A DNA stretch of 64,000 bases from Pseudogemmobacter lacusdianii (GTDB lineage Bacteria > Pseudomonadota > Alphaproteobacteria > Rhodobacterales > Rhodobacteraceae): positions 62,001 to 126,000 of the forward strand of contig NZ_JAVDBT010000001.1 in assembly GCF_030848395.1 (NCBI RefSeq), read 5' to 3'. Made by a program: the position numbers and the translations under genes. This document shows positions 35,679-44,639 of this stretch, piece after piece. Every line of letters begins with the position of its first letter. The first letter of the stretch is position 1. Under the pieces are notes generated by a model. That model worked only from the letters and a program-made list of their open reading frames with translations. It did not search any database and was not told the DNA's origin.

Positions 35679-35967
35679 GGCTGCCGCGCATTTCCCCAGA
35701 GTCACCTTGCAGTGATTTTTCGTTTATTTCGCAACCTGTTACGTCGGGGATTAAGGCAATCATCGTAGCGCGTACTTTGTGATGATCCCCATTCTTCACA
35801 CGGCCGAGGCGGATGATTTCAACCCGGCTCTCTTTGCGGAAAATGACGTAGTCGCGGCCATCGCGGCGCACATCATGCCGGGTCGCCCCAAAGAATTCGG
35901 GTGCGGGGCTTGCGCCACAGTTGGCAAGAAAGAGCAGGAATAGAATTGTGCGGATGGAACCGTTCAT
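35665..35967 (-). CDS. Small putative lipoprotein, Rhodobacterales type
   Basis: The 100-residue protein begins MNGSIRTILFLLFLANCGAS, a lipoprotein signal with Cys17. The mature part starts PAPEFFGATRHDVRRDGRDYVIFRKESRVEIIRLG (given in two overlapping pieces of the same segment: PAPEFFGATRHDV and GRDYVIFRKE), and ends with MIALIPDVTGCEINE and GDSGEMRGSLICE, whose two Cys may pair. I recall the 'FFGA.RH.V...GR.Y.V' pattern in this order. The start at 35967 is chosen because the signal peptide begins there; longer in-frame starts are possible. Confidence 0.7.
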   Translation of the reverse strand: MNGSIRTILFLLFLANCGASPAPEFFGATRHDVRRDGRDYVIFRKESRVEIIRLGRVKNGDHHKVRATMIALIPDVTGCEINEKSLQGDSGEMRGSLICE

Positions 35968-36144
35968 CCGTGCAGCTTGCACCATCTGGATTAATGAGAG
36001 GTTAAGCCAACCGATGCCCGTCGCGCAGTTGACCATGACGCTGCGTGGAGAGCGGGCCCGCAGTGCAGTCCCGAGGTTCGGTGAATTGTGCAATTATCCG
36101 ATACAGCCGAAGTGCACTTCGACCCATAATGATGCGTAAAATGC

Positions 36145-36172
36145 AAAAGCGCCGCAGGATGACCCGCGGCGC
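36145..36172 (-). terminator. Terminator of lepA
   Basis: GCGCCGC (36149-36155) pairs with GCGGCGC (36166-36172). On the minus strand the hairpin is followed by TTTT (complement of 36145-36148). It lies about 40 bp after the lepA stop. Confidence 0.75.
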
Positions 36173-36210
36173 CTTTGGTAAATGACACGCTAAGCAGGAC
36201 GTAACTGGCG

Positions 36211-38010
36211 TCAGTCGTCCATCTTGAGGGCCGAGATGAAGGCCTCTTGCGGGATCTCGACCTTGCCGAACTGGCGCATACGCTTTTTACCGGCTTTTTG
36301 CTTGTCCAAAAGCTTTCGCTTGCGGCTGGCGTCGCCGCCATAGCATTTTGCGGTCACGTCTTTGCGCATCGCACTTAGCGTCTCACGCGCGATCACGCGG
36401 CCACCGATGGCGGCTTGGATCGGGATTTTGAACATGTGCCGCGGAATCAGGTCTTTCAGCTTTTCGACCATACCGCGGCCGCGCGACTCGGCGCGGTCGC
36501 GGTGGACCATCATCGCCAAAGCGTCGACCGGCTCATCGTTCACCAGAATCGACATTTTGACCAAGTGGTCTTCACGATATTCCGAGATCGTGTAGTCAAA
36601 GCTGGCATAGCCCTTGGTGACCGATTTCAGCCGATCGTAGAAATCGAAGACGACTTCGGCGAGGGGCAGGTCATAGACAACCATCGCACGCTGGCCGGCG
36701 TAGCTGAGGTCGAGTTGGATGCCGCGACGATCTTGGCAAAGTTTTAACACATCGCCCAGATACTCATCCGGGACCATGATGGTGGCTTTGATACGGGGCT
36801 CTTCAACGTGGTCGATGAGCGTCAGGTCGGGCATGTCAGCGGGGTTGTGCAGATCACGCACCTCGCCATCTTTCATATAGAGCTTGAAGACCACCGAAGG
36901 AGCGGTGGTGATCAGATCAAGGTCATATTCGCGCTCAAGCCGGTCGCGGATGACTTCCAAGTGCAAAAGACCCAGGAAACCACAGCGGAACCCAAAGCCC
37001 AAAGCGGCTGAGGTTTCCATCTCGGTTGAGAAGGAGGCATCGTTCAGCGAAAGTTTTTCAATCGCGTCGCGCAAAGGTTCGAAATCAGCGGCATCCACCG
37101 GGAAAAGGCCGCAGAAGACCACCGGAACTGACGGCTTGAAGCCCGGAAGCGGCTCTTCGGTACCCTTGCGTTCATGGGTGACGGTATCGCCAACCTTGGT
37201 GTCGCGCACTTGTTTGATCGAAGCCGTGAAAATGCCGATCTCGCCGGGCCCAAGCTCGGGGATATCAACCATTTGCGGCTTCAAAACTGCAAGTTTATCA
37301 ATGCCATAAACGGCATTGGTTTGCATCATCCGGATGCGGTCGCCCTTTTTGACCACGCCGTCCATCACGCGCAGCATCACGACCACGCCCAGATAGGGGT
37401 CGTACCAGCTGTCAACCAACATGGCTTTCAGCGGCGCGTCGCGGTCGCCTTGCGGGGCCGGCAGGCGGGTCACGATCGCTTCCAGCACCTCGGGAATGCC
37501 AAGGCCGGTTTTGGCCGAAATCGGCACAGCATCCGACGCATCAAGGCCGATAACATCTTCGATGTTCTGCTTCACCCGATCTGGATCGGCGGCGGGCAGG
37601 TCGATCTTGTTCAAAACCGGCACAATTTCGTGCCCAGCATCAAGCGCTTGATAGACGTTGGCCAAAGTCTGGGCCTCAACGCCTTGGCTGGCGTCCACCA
37701 CCAGCAGCGAGCCTTCGACAGCCCGCATCGACCGCGATACTTCATAAGCGAAGTCGACGTGGCCGGGGGTGTCGATCAGGTTCAGGATATAGGTTTTGCC
37801 ATCCTTAGCGGGATATTCGATCCGCACCGTGTTGGCTTTGATCGTGATGCCGCGCTCGCGCTCGATATCCATCGAGTCAAGGAGCTGAGCCTTCATGTCA
37901 CGCTGCGCCACCGTCCCGGTCATCTGAATGAGCCGGTCGGCGAGGGTGGATTTACCGTGGTCGATATGGGCCACGATCGAGAAGTTGCGGATCAATGAAA
38001 GCTCGGTCAT
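36211..38010 (-). CDS. lepA: Elongation factor 4 (LepA)
   Basis: The 599-residue translational GTPase has G1 [20 protein letters not shown]2 [15 protein letters not shown]3 [15 protein letters not shown] and G4 NKIDLP. A typical LepA C-terminal domain follows, with [29 protein letters not shown] and [19 protein letters not shown], which separates it from EF-G. It back-translocates or remodels ribosomes under stress. The length equals the family norm. Confidence 0.98.
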   Translation of the reverse strand: MTELSLIRNFSIVAHIDHGKSTLADRLIQMTGTVAQRDMKAQLLDSMDIERERGITIKANTVRIEYPAKDGKTYILNLIDTPGHVDFAYEVSRSMRAVEGSLLVVDASQGVEAQTLANVYQALDAGHEIVPVLNKIDLPAADPDRVKQNIEDVIGLDASDAVPISAKTGLGIPEVLEAIVTRLPAPQGDRDAPLKAMLVDSWYDPYLGVVVMLRVMDGVVKKGDRIRMMQTNAVYGIDKLAVLKPQMVDIPELGPGEIGIFTASIKQVRDTKVGDTVTHERKGTEEPLPGFKPSVPVVFCGLFPVDAADFEPLRDAIEKLSLNDASFSTEMETSAALGFGFRCGFLGLLHLEVIRDRLEREYDLDLITTAPSVVFKLYMKDGEVRDLHNPADMPDLTLIDHVEEPRIKATIMVPDEYLGDVLKLCQDRRGIQLDLSYAGQRAMVVYDLPLAEVVFDFYDRLKSVTKGYASFDYTISEYREDHLVKMSILVNDEPVDALAMMVHRDRAESRGRGMVEKLKDLIPRHMFKIPIQAAIGGRVIARETLSAMRKDVTAKCYGGDASRKRKLLDKQKAGKKRMRQFGKVEIPQEAFISALKMDD

Positions 38011-38076
38011 GGCGCGGATATAGCGTGGCGCGGCAGGGCCGGGAAGAGGGAAGACGCGGCGAAGGTTTTGCTAATG

Positions 38077-38103
38077 AAAAAAAGCCGTATCGCGGGGGCT
38101 TTT
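38077..38103 (-). terminator. Terminator of the LacI-family gene
   Basis: On the minus strand AAAAGCC (38103-38097) pairs with GGCTTTT (38086-38080) and a T-run of seven follows (complement of 38083-38077). Confidence 0.75.
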
Positions 38104-38123
38104 GTCTCGCATGGCAGTGCGGA

Positions 38124-39215
38124 TTAAGGTTGAGCAGTGCTGCCGCAAGAGCCGCGGATGATCAATTCGGGGTGCAGGGTTACCGTCTCGATGGGTTGGC
38201 CGGGGTTTTGCATCCGCGCAAGGATGAGTTGAACCGCGCGACGACCGATTTCGGCACCATGCATTTGCACGGTGGTCAGGCCGGGCAGCACCTCGGCGCC
38301 TTGGGGGATGCCGTCGATTCCAACGATGCAGATGTCACGGCCCGGTTCTTTGCCGATCGCGCGCAAACTGTGCATGGCGCTGATGGCCACGTTGTCATTG
38401 TGGCAAACCGCGGCGGTGGGCGGGTCTTCGCGCGACATCATGCGGGCGACGAGGCCGGCGGTGGTGTCTCGGTCTGGCTTGCCGGCGAAATCCACGGCGG
38501 TCTCAAGCGGTATTGCGGCTTCGGTCAGTGCCAGATGATAGCCTTCCAAGCGTTCGCGCCGCGCTTGGCCTTCTGCCTCGCCGCCGAGATAGGCGATCTT
38601 GCGATGGCCGAGTGACAATAGGTGCCGGGTGGCCAATCGGGCGGCCTCGCGGTTGTCGGGGCCGACGAAATTGGTTTGTGGATCGCCGGGGTTGCGCAAG
38701 ATCACGCAGACCGGCGCGCCATCTGCTGTCAAATCGCGGAAGAACTTCTTTCGGGTGGAGGCGACAGGGAAAATCACCAGCCCACCAATGCCAAATTCGC
38801 GCAAAGAACGGCACACGCGGTCCTGCTCGTCGATCTCATCCTTGGTGTCGACCAAGAAGAACATCACGTCGGTGCCCTCAAGCGCTTGCTGCACGCCCGA
38901 GGTGACTTCGGCAAAGAAGGGGTTGCGGATGTCGTTGATCACCAGACCGATCAACTGGCTTTTCTGTTGGCGCAGATTGGCGGCGTTGCGGTTGTAGGTG
39001 TAGCCGAGTTTGCGGATCACCTCATGCACCCGCGCCACCGTCTCGGCCGAGATTCGTCCAGATTTGCGCAGCACCAGAGACACCGTCGAGGTGGAGACCT
39101 GCGCTTCACGCGCAATATCGACGATGGTCACCTTTTGCGAGGTTCTGGCTTTGGTCATCAAGCGCTCACTTAACCGAATATTGGCCTTTGGTTTACCATA
39201 GCCGGGTTTTGACAT
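38124..39215 (-). CDS. LacI-family transcriptional regulator
   Basis: The 363-residue repressor has a LacI helix-turn-helix (TIVDIAREAQVSTSTVSLVL, about residues 31-50) with a hinge ending YNRNAANLRQQ. The periplasmic-binding-protein-like effector domain has LIGLVINDIRNPFFAEVTSGV, LLSLGHRKIAYLGG and AAVCHNDNVAISAM, and ends VTLHPELIIRGSCGS. An inner ATG at 39158 (MTKARTSQKV) is an alternative start that would still keep the whole HTH. It is transcribed away from the CoA-transferase operon. A near-perfect LacI-type palindrome (central CG) is in the shared gap, and two further copies lie before the TRAP and SDR genes, so it is the likely local regulator. The effector is probably a pathway intermediate or sugar-acid. 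Confidence 0.93.
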   Translation of the reverse strand: MSKPGYGKPKANIRLSERLMTKARTSQKVTIVDIAREAQVSTSTVSLVLRKSGRISAETVARVHEVIRKLGYTYNRNAANLRQQKSQLIGLVINDIRNPFFAEVTSGVQQALEGTDVMFFLVDTKDEIDEQDRVCRSLREFGIGGLVIFPVASTRKKFFRDLTADGAPVCVILRNPGDPQTNFVGPDNREAARLATRHLLSLGHRKIAYLGGEAEGQARRERLEGYHLALTEAAIPLETAVDFAGKPDRDTTAGLVARMMSREDPPTAAVCHNDNVAISAMHSLRAIGKEPGRDICIVGIDGIPQGAEVLPGLTTVQMHGAEIGRRAVQLILARMQNPGQPIETVTLHPELIIRGSCGSTAQP

Positions 39216-39406
39216 GCGGGATAGGCGCTCTGCCTTATTCAGTAAATCGTTATTGCAGAGTTACGTTGCGTGTAGCTCGGTTATCGGCGGTCTCATCTTG
39301 TCTAACCCTTCGTGCCACTTGTTCAAAACTGTGAAGTTTTAAGCATCTGTCATTCAAGAGCTGCCGCTGTGCGCCTCTGCGGGCCACGTTGACGCTAGGG
39401 GGCGTG

Positions 39407-39426
39407 TTGATATAACGTTATACCAA
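39407..39426. promoter_or_regulatory. Predicted LacI operator O1
   Basis: TTGATATAACGTTATACCAA is a 20-bp palindrome with a single mismatch pair and a perfect TATAACGTTATA core. The central CG is usual for LacI-family operators. It is 55 bp before the CoA-transferase start and about 190 bp from the regulator gene. Confidence 0.75.
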
Positions 39427-39480
39427 ACTGAGCGGCTTTCCCGAAGGCGGAGGTGGGGCCGCAAGCCTAGGGAGGGTAGA

Positions 39481-41010
39481 TTGGTCAAAATCGTTACAAA
39501 AGAGGAATTGGTGGCGATCCTTGCTGCGATGCCCGAGCGCCGCACGGTCGGCAGCACCGGTGCAGGCGGTGGCTTGTTGGAGCCGGACGCAGTCCTTGCC
39601 TGCTTTGAAGAGGCCTTTGTCACCCACGGCAGTCCCAAGGATATGACTTTGGTGCATGCTTTGGGCTTTGGCGATAAGGATCGACGCGGGGTGAACCGCT
39701 TCGCCCATCATGGCATGGTGCGGCGGGTGATCGGCGGGCATTGGGTCTGGTCGCCGAAACTTTTGTCGATGTCGCAGAAGAATGAGATTGAAGCGTACTG
39801 CCTGCCGGGCGGCGTTTTGATGCATCTGTTCCGCGAGATCGGTGCCGGGCGGCCGGGGCTTTTCACGCATGTCGGCCTTGGCACCTTTGCCGATCCGCGC
39901 CAGCAGGGTGGGCGCTGCAACACAGCGACCACCGAAGAAATCGTCGAGCTGATGCAGATCGATGGCAAAGATGTGCTGCGCTACAAGCCCTTTGCGGTGG
40001 ATATCGGCGTGGTGCGCGGCTCGGTTGCGGATGCTTCGGGCAATGTGTCGGCACGAGATGAGCCCGCCGATCTCGACAGCTATTCGGTGGCGATGGCCGC
40101 ACGCAACTCGGGCGGTATCGTGATTGCGCAGGTGCGTGAGCTGGTCGCCGACGGCGATATTCGCCCGCGCGAGGTCACCATTCCGGGCAATTTGATCGAT
40201 TATATCCTTGTGGTGCCGGATCAGGCGCAAACCTATCGCGGCGCTTACAATCTGGCGCTGGCGGGTCTTGAGCATGGCAAGGTTGAAACCTCGTCCGGCA
40301 AGGAAGATGCCGCGCGGCGCATCGTGGTCTCGCGGGCGGCGGAAGAGCTGGTGCCGGGATCGACGCTGAACTTTGGCTTTGGCATGTCGGCTGGTGTGGC
40401 CGAGAAGATCGTCGCCGAGGGACGGCAGAAGGATTTCTGGTTCACTATCGAGCAGGGCATCCATAACGGCGATTTGCTGACCGGCGATATGTTTGGCATC
40501 GCGGCCAATCCGGCGGCGATCCTGTCTTCGCCCGAGCAGTTCGATCTTTACTCGGGCGGCGGGCTCGACATGACCTTCCTTGGGTTGGCCGAGATGGACG
40601 GGCATGGCAATGTGAACGTGTCGCATTTCAACGGCCAGATCTCAGGGCCGGGTGGTTTTGTCGACATCACCCAAAAGGCCAAAGCGGTGGTCTTCTGTGG
40701 CAGCTTCGACACCAAGGGTGCGCGGAGCCATGTGGAAAATGGCAAGCTGGTCATTGACGCGCAGGGGCAGGTGCAAAAGCTGGTCGCGGATGTGGCGGGC
40801 ATCACCTTCTCGGGCGCGCAGGCCAAGGCCGAGGGCAAAAGCGTGCTTTATGTGACCGAGCGCGCGGTCTTCCGGCTGACGCCCGAGGGCGTGGAGCTGA
40901 TCGAATATGCGCCGGGACTGGACCTGCAAATAGACGTGCTTGATCATCTGGGTTTCACCCCCATCCTGCGCAATCCGCGCCTGATGGATGCCCGTCATTT
41001 CATCGCCTGA
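39481..41010 (+). CDS. Family I CoA-transferase (YdiF/acetate CoA-transferase-like)
   Basis: The 509-residue fused alpha/beta CoA-transferase probably moves CoA from acetyl-CoA or succinyl-CoA to a carboxylate. The alpha half has GSTGAGGGLLEPDAVL, then SMSQKNEIEAYCLPGGVLMHL and GLGTFADPRQQGG, as in YdiF. The beta half has SRAAEELVPGSTLNFGFGMS and FWFTIEQGIHNGDLL, where Glu324 is the expected CoA-thioester residue. It then has LDMTFLGLAEMDGHGNVNVS. The start is a TTG with GGAGGG at 39470-39475; no upstream in-frame ATG exists. It opens an operon with DUF993 and MaoC genes under operator O1. In short-chain acid degradation such an enzyme activates the free acid, or takes CoA off a cleaved product. 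Confidence 0.92.
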   Translation: MVKIVTKEELVAILAAMPERRTVGSTGAGGGLLEPDAVLACFEEAFVTHGSPKDMTLVHALGFGDKDRRGVNRFAHHGMVRRVIGGHWVWSPKLLSMSQKNEIEAYCLPGGVLMHLFREIGAGRPGLFTHVGLGTFADPRQQGGRCNTATTEEIVELMQIDGKDVLRYKPFAVDIGVVRGSVADASGNVSARDEPADLDSYSVAMAARNSGGIVIAQVRELVADGDIRPREVTIPGNLIDYILVVPDQAQTYRGAYNLALAGLEHGKVETSSGKEDAARRIVVSRAAEELVPGSTLNFGFGMSAGVAEKIVAEGRQKDFWFTIEQGIHNGDLLTGDMFGIAANPAAILSSPEQFDLYSGGGLDMTFLGLAEMDGHGNVNVSHFNGQISGPGGFVDITQKAKAVVFCGSFDTKGARSHVENGKLVIDAQGQVQKLVADVAGITFSGAQAKAEGKSVLYVTERAVFRLTPEGVELIEYAPGLDLQIDVLDHLGFTPILRNPRLMDARHFIA

Positions 41011-41034
41011 CCGCCCCAACCTTTCGGAGATACC

Positions 41035-42201
41035 ATGAACATCATTCTTCCGCAGGCTGATGGCAGCCTTGCGCCTTTCACCCTGTCCGGTGCGGCGCCA
41101 TTTGCGGCGCCAGTGAATAAAAGCTGGAACCGCATCGCCTATTCGGCGGCGCATTTGACGATTAACCCTTTGGCCGGCAACGATCCTTGGATCACCACTG
41201 CAGTGGATTGGGAGACTACTTTGGCCTTCCGTCACCGGCTTTGGTCGCTGGGTCTGGGCGTAGCCGAGGCGATGGACACTGCGCAGCGCGGCATGGGCGT
41301 GGATTGGGCGACCTCGCTTGAGCTGATCCAGCGCGCCTCGGCCGAGGCGCGGGCTTTCGGCCCCGGCGCTTTGATCGCCAGCGGGGCAGGGACGGATCAT
41401 CTGGATCTGTCCCGTGAGCATACGATTGATGAGATCATCGCTGCCTATGAGATGCAGTGCGAGGCGGTCGAGGCCGCTGGCTCTCGCGTGATCTTGATGG
41501 CGAGCCGGGCGCTGAACCGTGCCGCCAAAACGCCCGAGGATTATGCGCGGGTTTACGGCCGCGTACTCTCGGGCCTGCGTCAGCCGGCGATCCTGCATTG
41601 GCTGGGCGAGATGTTTGACCCGGCGCTGGAAGGCTATTGGGGCGGCGCGGATCATTGGCAGTCGATGGAGCATTGCCTTGCGATGATGCGCGACAATGCC
41701 GCCAAGATCGAAGGCATCAAGGTTTCGCTTCTCTCGGAGGAGAAAGAGGTCGCGATGCGGCGGCAGCTGCCGGAAGGCGTGTCGATGTATACCGGCGATG
41801 ACTTCAACTATCCCTCGCTGATCCAAGGCGACGGCAGCCATTCCTCGCATGCGCTTTTGGGGATCTTCGACCCGATCGCCCCGGCGGCGGCGGCGGCTTT
41901 GGAGAAGCTGACCAATGGCGATGCGGAAGGCTTCCGGGCGATCATGGATCCGACCGTGCCTTTGTCGCGGTTGATGTTCGCCGCGCCGACGCGGTTTTAC
42001 AAAACCGGCGTGGTGTTCTTGGCTTGGCTGAATGGTAACCAGAAGCATTTCACCATGGCGGGCGGGCAAGAGAGCGCGCGCTCGACCCTGCATCTGGCCG
42101 AGCTTTTCCGTCTTGCCGATGCGGCGGGGCTTTTGGAAAAGCCCGAGCTAGCTTTGGCGCGGATGAAAGCGCTGATGCTGACCCGTGGGGTTGAGGCTTA
42201 A
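41035..42201 (+). CDS. DUF993 family protein (DapA-like TIM barrel, predicted aldolase/lyase)
   Basis: The 388-residue product matches DUF993, which is related to dihydrodipicolinate-synthase-type barrels. Recognisable parts are SWNRIAYSAAHLTINPLA, DWETTLAFRHRLWSLGLGVAEAMDTAQRG and the segment GAGTDHLDL. HTIDEIIAAYEMQCEAVEAAG is followed by RQPAILHWLGEMFDPALEGYW and VSMYTGDDFNYPSLI. No member's reaction is known to me. The barrel relation and acid-type neighbours point to a carbon-carbon lyase or aldolase; the Schiff-base Lys of DapA cannot be placed with certainty (the best candidate is in KIEGIKVSLL). The gene begins 24 bp after the CoA-transferase and ends 1 bp before the MaoC gene. Confidence 0.85.
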   Translation: MNIILPQADGSLAPFTLSGAAPFAAPVNKSWNRIAYSAAHLTINPLAGNDPWITTAVDWETTLAFRHRLWSLGLGVAEAMDTAQRGMGVDWATSLELIQRASAEARAFGPGALIASGAGTDHLDLSREHTIDEIIAAYEMQCEAVEAAGSRVILMASRALNRAAKTPEDYARVYGRVLSGLRQPAILHWLGEMFDPALEGYWGGADHWQSMEHCLAMMRDNAAKIEGIKVSLLSEEKEVAMRRQLPEGVSMYTGDDFNYPSLIQGDGSHSSHALLGIFDPIAPAAAAALEKLTNGDAEGFRAIMDPTVPLSRLMFAAPTRFYKTGVVFLAWLNGNQKHFTMAGGQESARSTLHLAELFRLADAAGLLEKPELALARMKALMLTRGVEA

Positions 42202-42202
42202 A

Positions 42203-42637
42203 TTGGCGGATTTCCACGTTCAGCCCGGCCAGACTTGGCATTTTCGCAAGACCGTCTCGGAATCGGATGTCTATCTTTTCGCGGGGATCACCGGGGATCT
42301 GTCGCCCAATCACGTCGATGAGGCTGCGATGCGGCAAACGCCTTATGGCGGTCGCATCGCGCATGGGGCGCTGATTGTTGGCTATATGTCGGCTTGCTCG
42401 ACAATGGCTTGCGCCGATGCGCGCGGGGCAGGGGAGACGCCGGTCTCTTTGGGCTATGATTCCGTGCGGTTTTTGGCGGGGGTGCCGATCGGCACCACCA
42501 TCGCCATCAGCTATCAGATTGCCTCGATTGACGAAGCTGCCCGCCGCTCGCAAGCCGATGTGCGGGTCGAGGATGCCGAGACGGGCAAGCTTTTGGCGGT
42601 GGCCAAGCATATCCTGAAATGGGTGCCCAACGCCTGA
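42203..42637 (+). CDS. MaoC-like enoyl-CoA hydratase
   Basis: The 144-residue hot-dog-fold protein has TVSESDVYLFAGITGDLSPNHVDE, the MaoC hydratase-2 motif with catalytic Asp and His in GDLSPNHVD, then GGRIAHGALIVGYMSA and VSLGYDSVRFLAGVPIGTTI. It likely adds water to an enoyl-CoA to give an (R)-3-hydroxyacyl-CoA. The TTG at 42203 is used because GAGG at 42193-42196 precedes it and the DUF993 stop ends at 42201. A GTG at 42185 is possible. It is the third gene of the operon, so a CoA thioester made by the CoA-transferase is the expected substrate. Confidence 0.88.
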   Translation: MADFHVQPGQTWHFRKTVSESDVYLFAGITGDLSPNHVDEAAMRQTPYGGRIAHGALIVGYMSACSTMACADARGAGETPVSLGYDSVRFLAGVPIGTTIAISYQIASIDEAARRSQADVRVEDAETGKLLAVAKHILKWVPNA

Positions 42638-42661
42638 CGCCCAAAAGCATCGCTAAATACA

Positions 42662-42694
42662 AAAACACCCGCTCTGGCCCAGAGCGGGTGTTTT
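42662..42694. terminator. Bidirectional terminator
   Basis: AAAACACCCGCTCT (42662-42675) pairs perfectly with AGAGCGGGTGTTTT (42681-42694) around a 5-nt loop. It separates the CoA-transferase operon from the convergent TRAP operon. Confidence 0.93.
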
Positions 42695-42765
42695 CATCTG
42701 GGCGATAGGGCAGGGCCAAAACCGATCAGGAGGAAAACGCCAATCCTGACCCTGCCACCTCGCGG

Positions 42766-44070
42766 TTACGGACCCGCGTCGGGACCGACCAGATTGGGAA
42801 GCCAGAGATAGACCGAAGGGAAGATGATCACCGAGACCAGCACCAAGAAGAGCGGCACCAGCATGATCAACGTATCCTTCAGCGCATCGCGCATCTTCGT
42901 GTCCGAGGCCGCGCAAGCGATCAGCAGGCACAACCCGTAAGGCGGCGTCACCAAGCCAAAGGCCAGCGAGACAATACCGATCAGCGCGTAATGCATCGGA
43001 TCCATGCCTGCGGCCACGGTCAGGGGCTGCAGAATGGCGCCGACGATCACGATGGCCGGGATCGCATCAAGGAAAGCGCCGACGATCAGGAAGACGAAGG
43101 CGATGAAGAAGCCGGTCGCGATCAGCCCCATCTCCCATTCCACCACATGCGACAGCAATGCGGTGGGGATCTTGTAATAGGCCAAAAGCCAGCCAAAGAC
43201 CGAAGCCGTGCCAAGGCAGAAGAGCGAGATCGCCGAGAACTTACCGGTCTCAAGGAAGGCGCGGCCAAGGCTGCGCAGGTCCATCGCGCGGTAAAGCACC
43301 ACGGCCAAGAAGATCGCATAGACGCTGGCCACAGCCGCCGCTTCGGTTGCGGTGAACCAGCCAAAGATCTTGCCGCCAGCGATGATGAAGGGCAGGCCCA
43401 TCGCCGGGATTGCCAAGGCGCCGGTGCGCAGGAGCTCTTTGAACGTCGCGCGTTCGTAACGCGGATAATTCCGCATTTTGGCATAGATATGCACCGTGAC
43501 CATCATCGCCAGCGCCAGCATAATGCCGGGAAGAATGCCGCCGATGTAAAGCTGGCCAACCGAGATCGACAAAGTGCCGGCCCAGATCACCATGATGATC
43601 GAGGGCGGAATGACCGCGCTCAGCACCGAGGAAACCGCGGTATTGGCGACCGAGAAGTTCTTGTCGTAACCCTCTTTCACCATCGCGGGGATGAAGATTT
43701 TGCTCTGACTTGCCGCATCGGCGGTGGACGAGCCCGACACGCCTGCAAAGAGCACCGAGAGCACAACGTTCATCTGCGCCAAAGAGCCGGGCATATGCCC
43801 CACCATCGAGCGCGAGAAGCTCAGCATCTTATCGGTGATGGTGCCCGCATTCATCACGTTGGCGGCCAAAAGGAAGAAGGGCACGGCCAGCAAGAGGAAC
43901 GAGTTGTAGGAGTTGTACATCTGCTCAACCAAGATGAAGAGCGAGACACGGGGGTCAAACAGCAACGGCGGCAGCGAGGCGATGCCCAGCGCAAAGGCCA
44001 CCGGCACGCGCAGCACGAGCATCAGGATGAAGGTGCCGAAAATCAGCGCGGCGACATATTCAATGGCCAT
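42766..44070 (-). CDS. dctM: TRAP transporter large permease DctM
   Basis: The 434-residue membrane protein has about 12 helices. The TRAP DctM pattern begins IEYVAALIFGTFILMLVLRVPVAFALGIASLPPLL, then ILVEQMYNSYNSFLLLAVPFFLLAANVMNAG and FAGVSGSSTADAASQSKIFIPAM. A DAIPAIVIVGAILQPL segment occurs in the last third. Together with DctQ and DctP it forms a sodium-driven uptake system for organic acids. It starts 1 bp beyond the DctQ stop and ends the operon. Confidence 0.95.
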   Translation of the reverse strand: MAIEYVAALIFGTFILMLVLRVPVAFALGIASLPPLLFDPRVSLFILVEQMYNSYNSFLLLAVPFFLLAANVMNAGTITDKMLSFSRSMVGHMPGSLAQMNVVLSVLFAGVSGSSTADAASQSKIFIPAMVKEGYDKNFSVANTAVSSVLSAVIPPSIIMVIWAGTLSISVGQLYIGGILPGIMLALAMMVTVHIYAKMRNYPRYERATFKELLRTGALAIPAMGLPFIIAGGKIFGWFTATEAAAVASVYAIFLAVVLYRAMDLRSLGRAFLETGKFSAISLFCLGTASVFGWLLAYYKIPTALLSHVVEWEMGLIATGFFIAFVFLIVGAFLDAIPAIVIVGAILQPLTVAAGMDPMHYALIGIVSLAFGLVTPPYGLCLLIACAASDTKMRDALKDTLIMLVPLFLVLVSVIIFPSVYLWLPNLVGPDAGP

Positions 44071-44071
44071 A

Positions 44072-44578
44072 TCAGTCTCCGGCCGTAGGCGCGGTAAGCT
44101 CTTGGCCGCGCGGGTATTTCGAGATCGCCGTGACGATGGCTTCGGCCGTGAAGATCAGCCAGCCAATCGCTGCGAAGGGGAAGATGCCGTAAACCCAGAC
44201 CAGATTGAGGTCGGTGATTTCCGAGCTGAGGATCATACCGAATTCGGCGAACTCGAGGCTGCCGATCAGGAAGACGATGCCAAAGCCAAAGATCGCCAGA
44301 CGCACCGCCAGAATGCCGCAAAGCTCTCCCAGACGGGTCTTGGCCTTGGGCAGAAGGTCAATGTCGAAATGGGTGTTTTCGCGCACGGCCACCGCGCTGC
44401 CGATCATGATCAGCCAGATCAGGCAAAAGCGCGACATCTCTTCGGTCCACATATAGTGCGGCACGATTTTGCCAAAGCGGGCAAGGACTTGCAGGCCAAC
44501 GGGGATGAGAAGGAAGATGCTCAATGCGGCCACGGCCAAGAGCAAAAGCTTGTAATATAGGTCCAGCACGAAGCGCAT
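44072..44578 (-). CDS. dctQ: TRAP transporter small permease DctQ
   Basis: The 168-residue protein has four membrane helices. Between helices 2 and 3 is the DctQ signature WTEEMSRFCLIWLIMIGSAVAVRENTHFDIDLLP, here in the form MWTEEMSRFCLIWLIMIG followed by VRENTHFDIDL. DctQ stabilises the DctM-DctP interaction. It lies in the middle of the dctP-dctQ-dctM operon. Confidence 0.95.
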   Translation of the reverse strand: MRFVLDLYYKLLLLAVAALSIFLLIPVGLQVLARFGKIVPHYMWTEEMSRFCLIWLIMIGSAVAVRENTHFDIDLLPKAKTRLGELCGILAVRLAIFGFGIVFLIGSLEFAEFGMILSSEITDLNLVWVYGIFPFAAIGWLIFTAEAIVTAISKYPRGQELTAPTAGD

Positions 44579-44639
44579 GGGGATACTCCTTTGCCATCAT
44601 GGCCCCAAAAGCGGGGCCATGACAGTTTGCGTCACCAGA

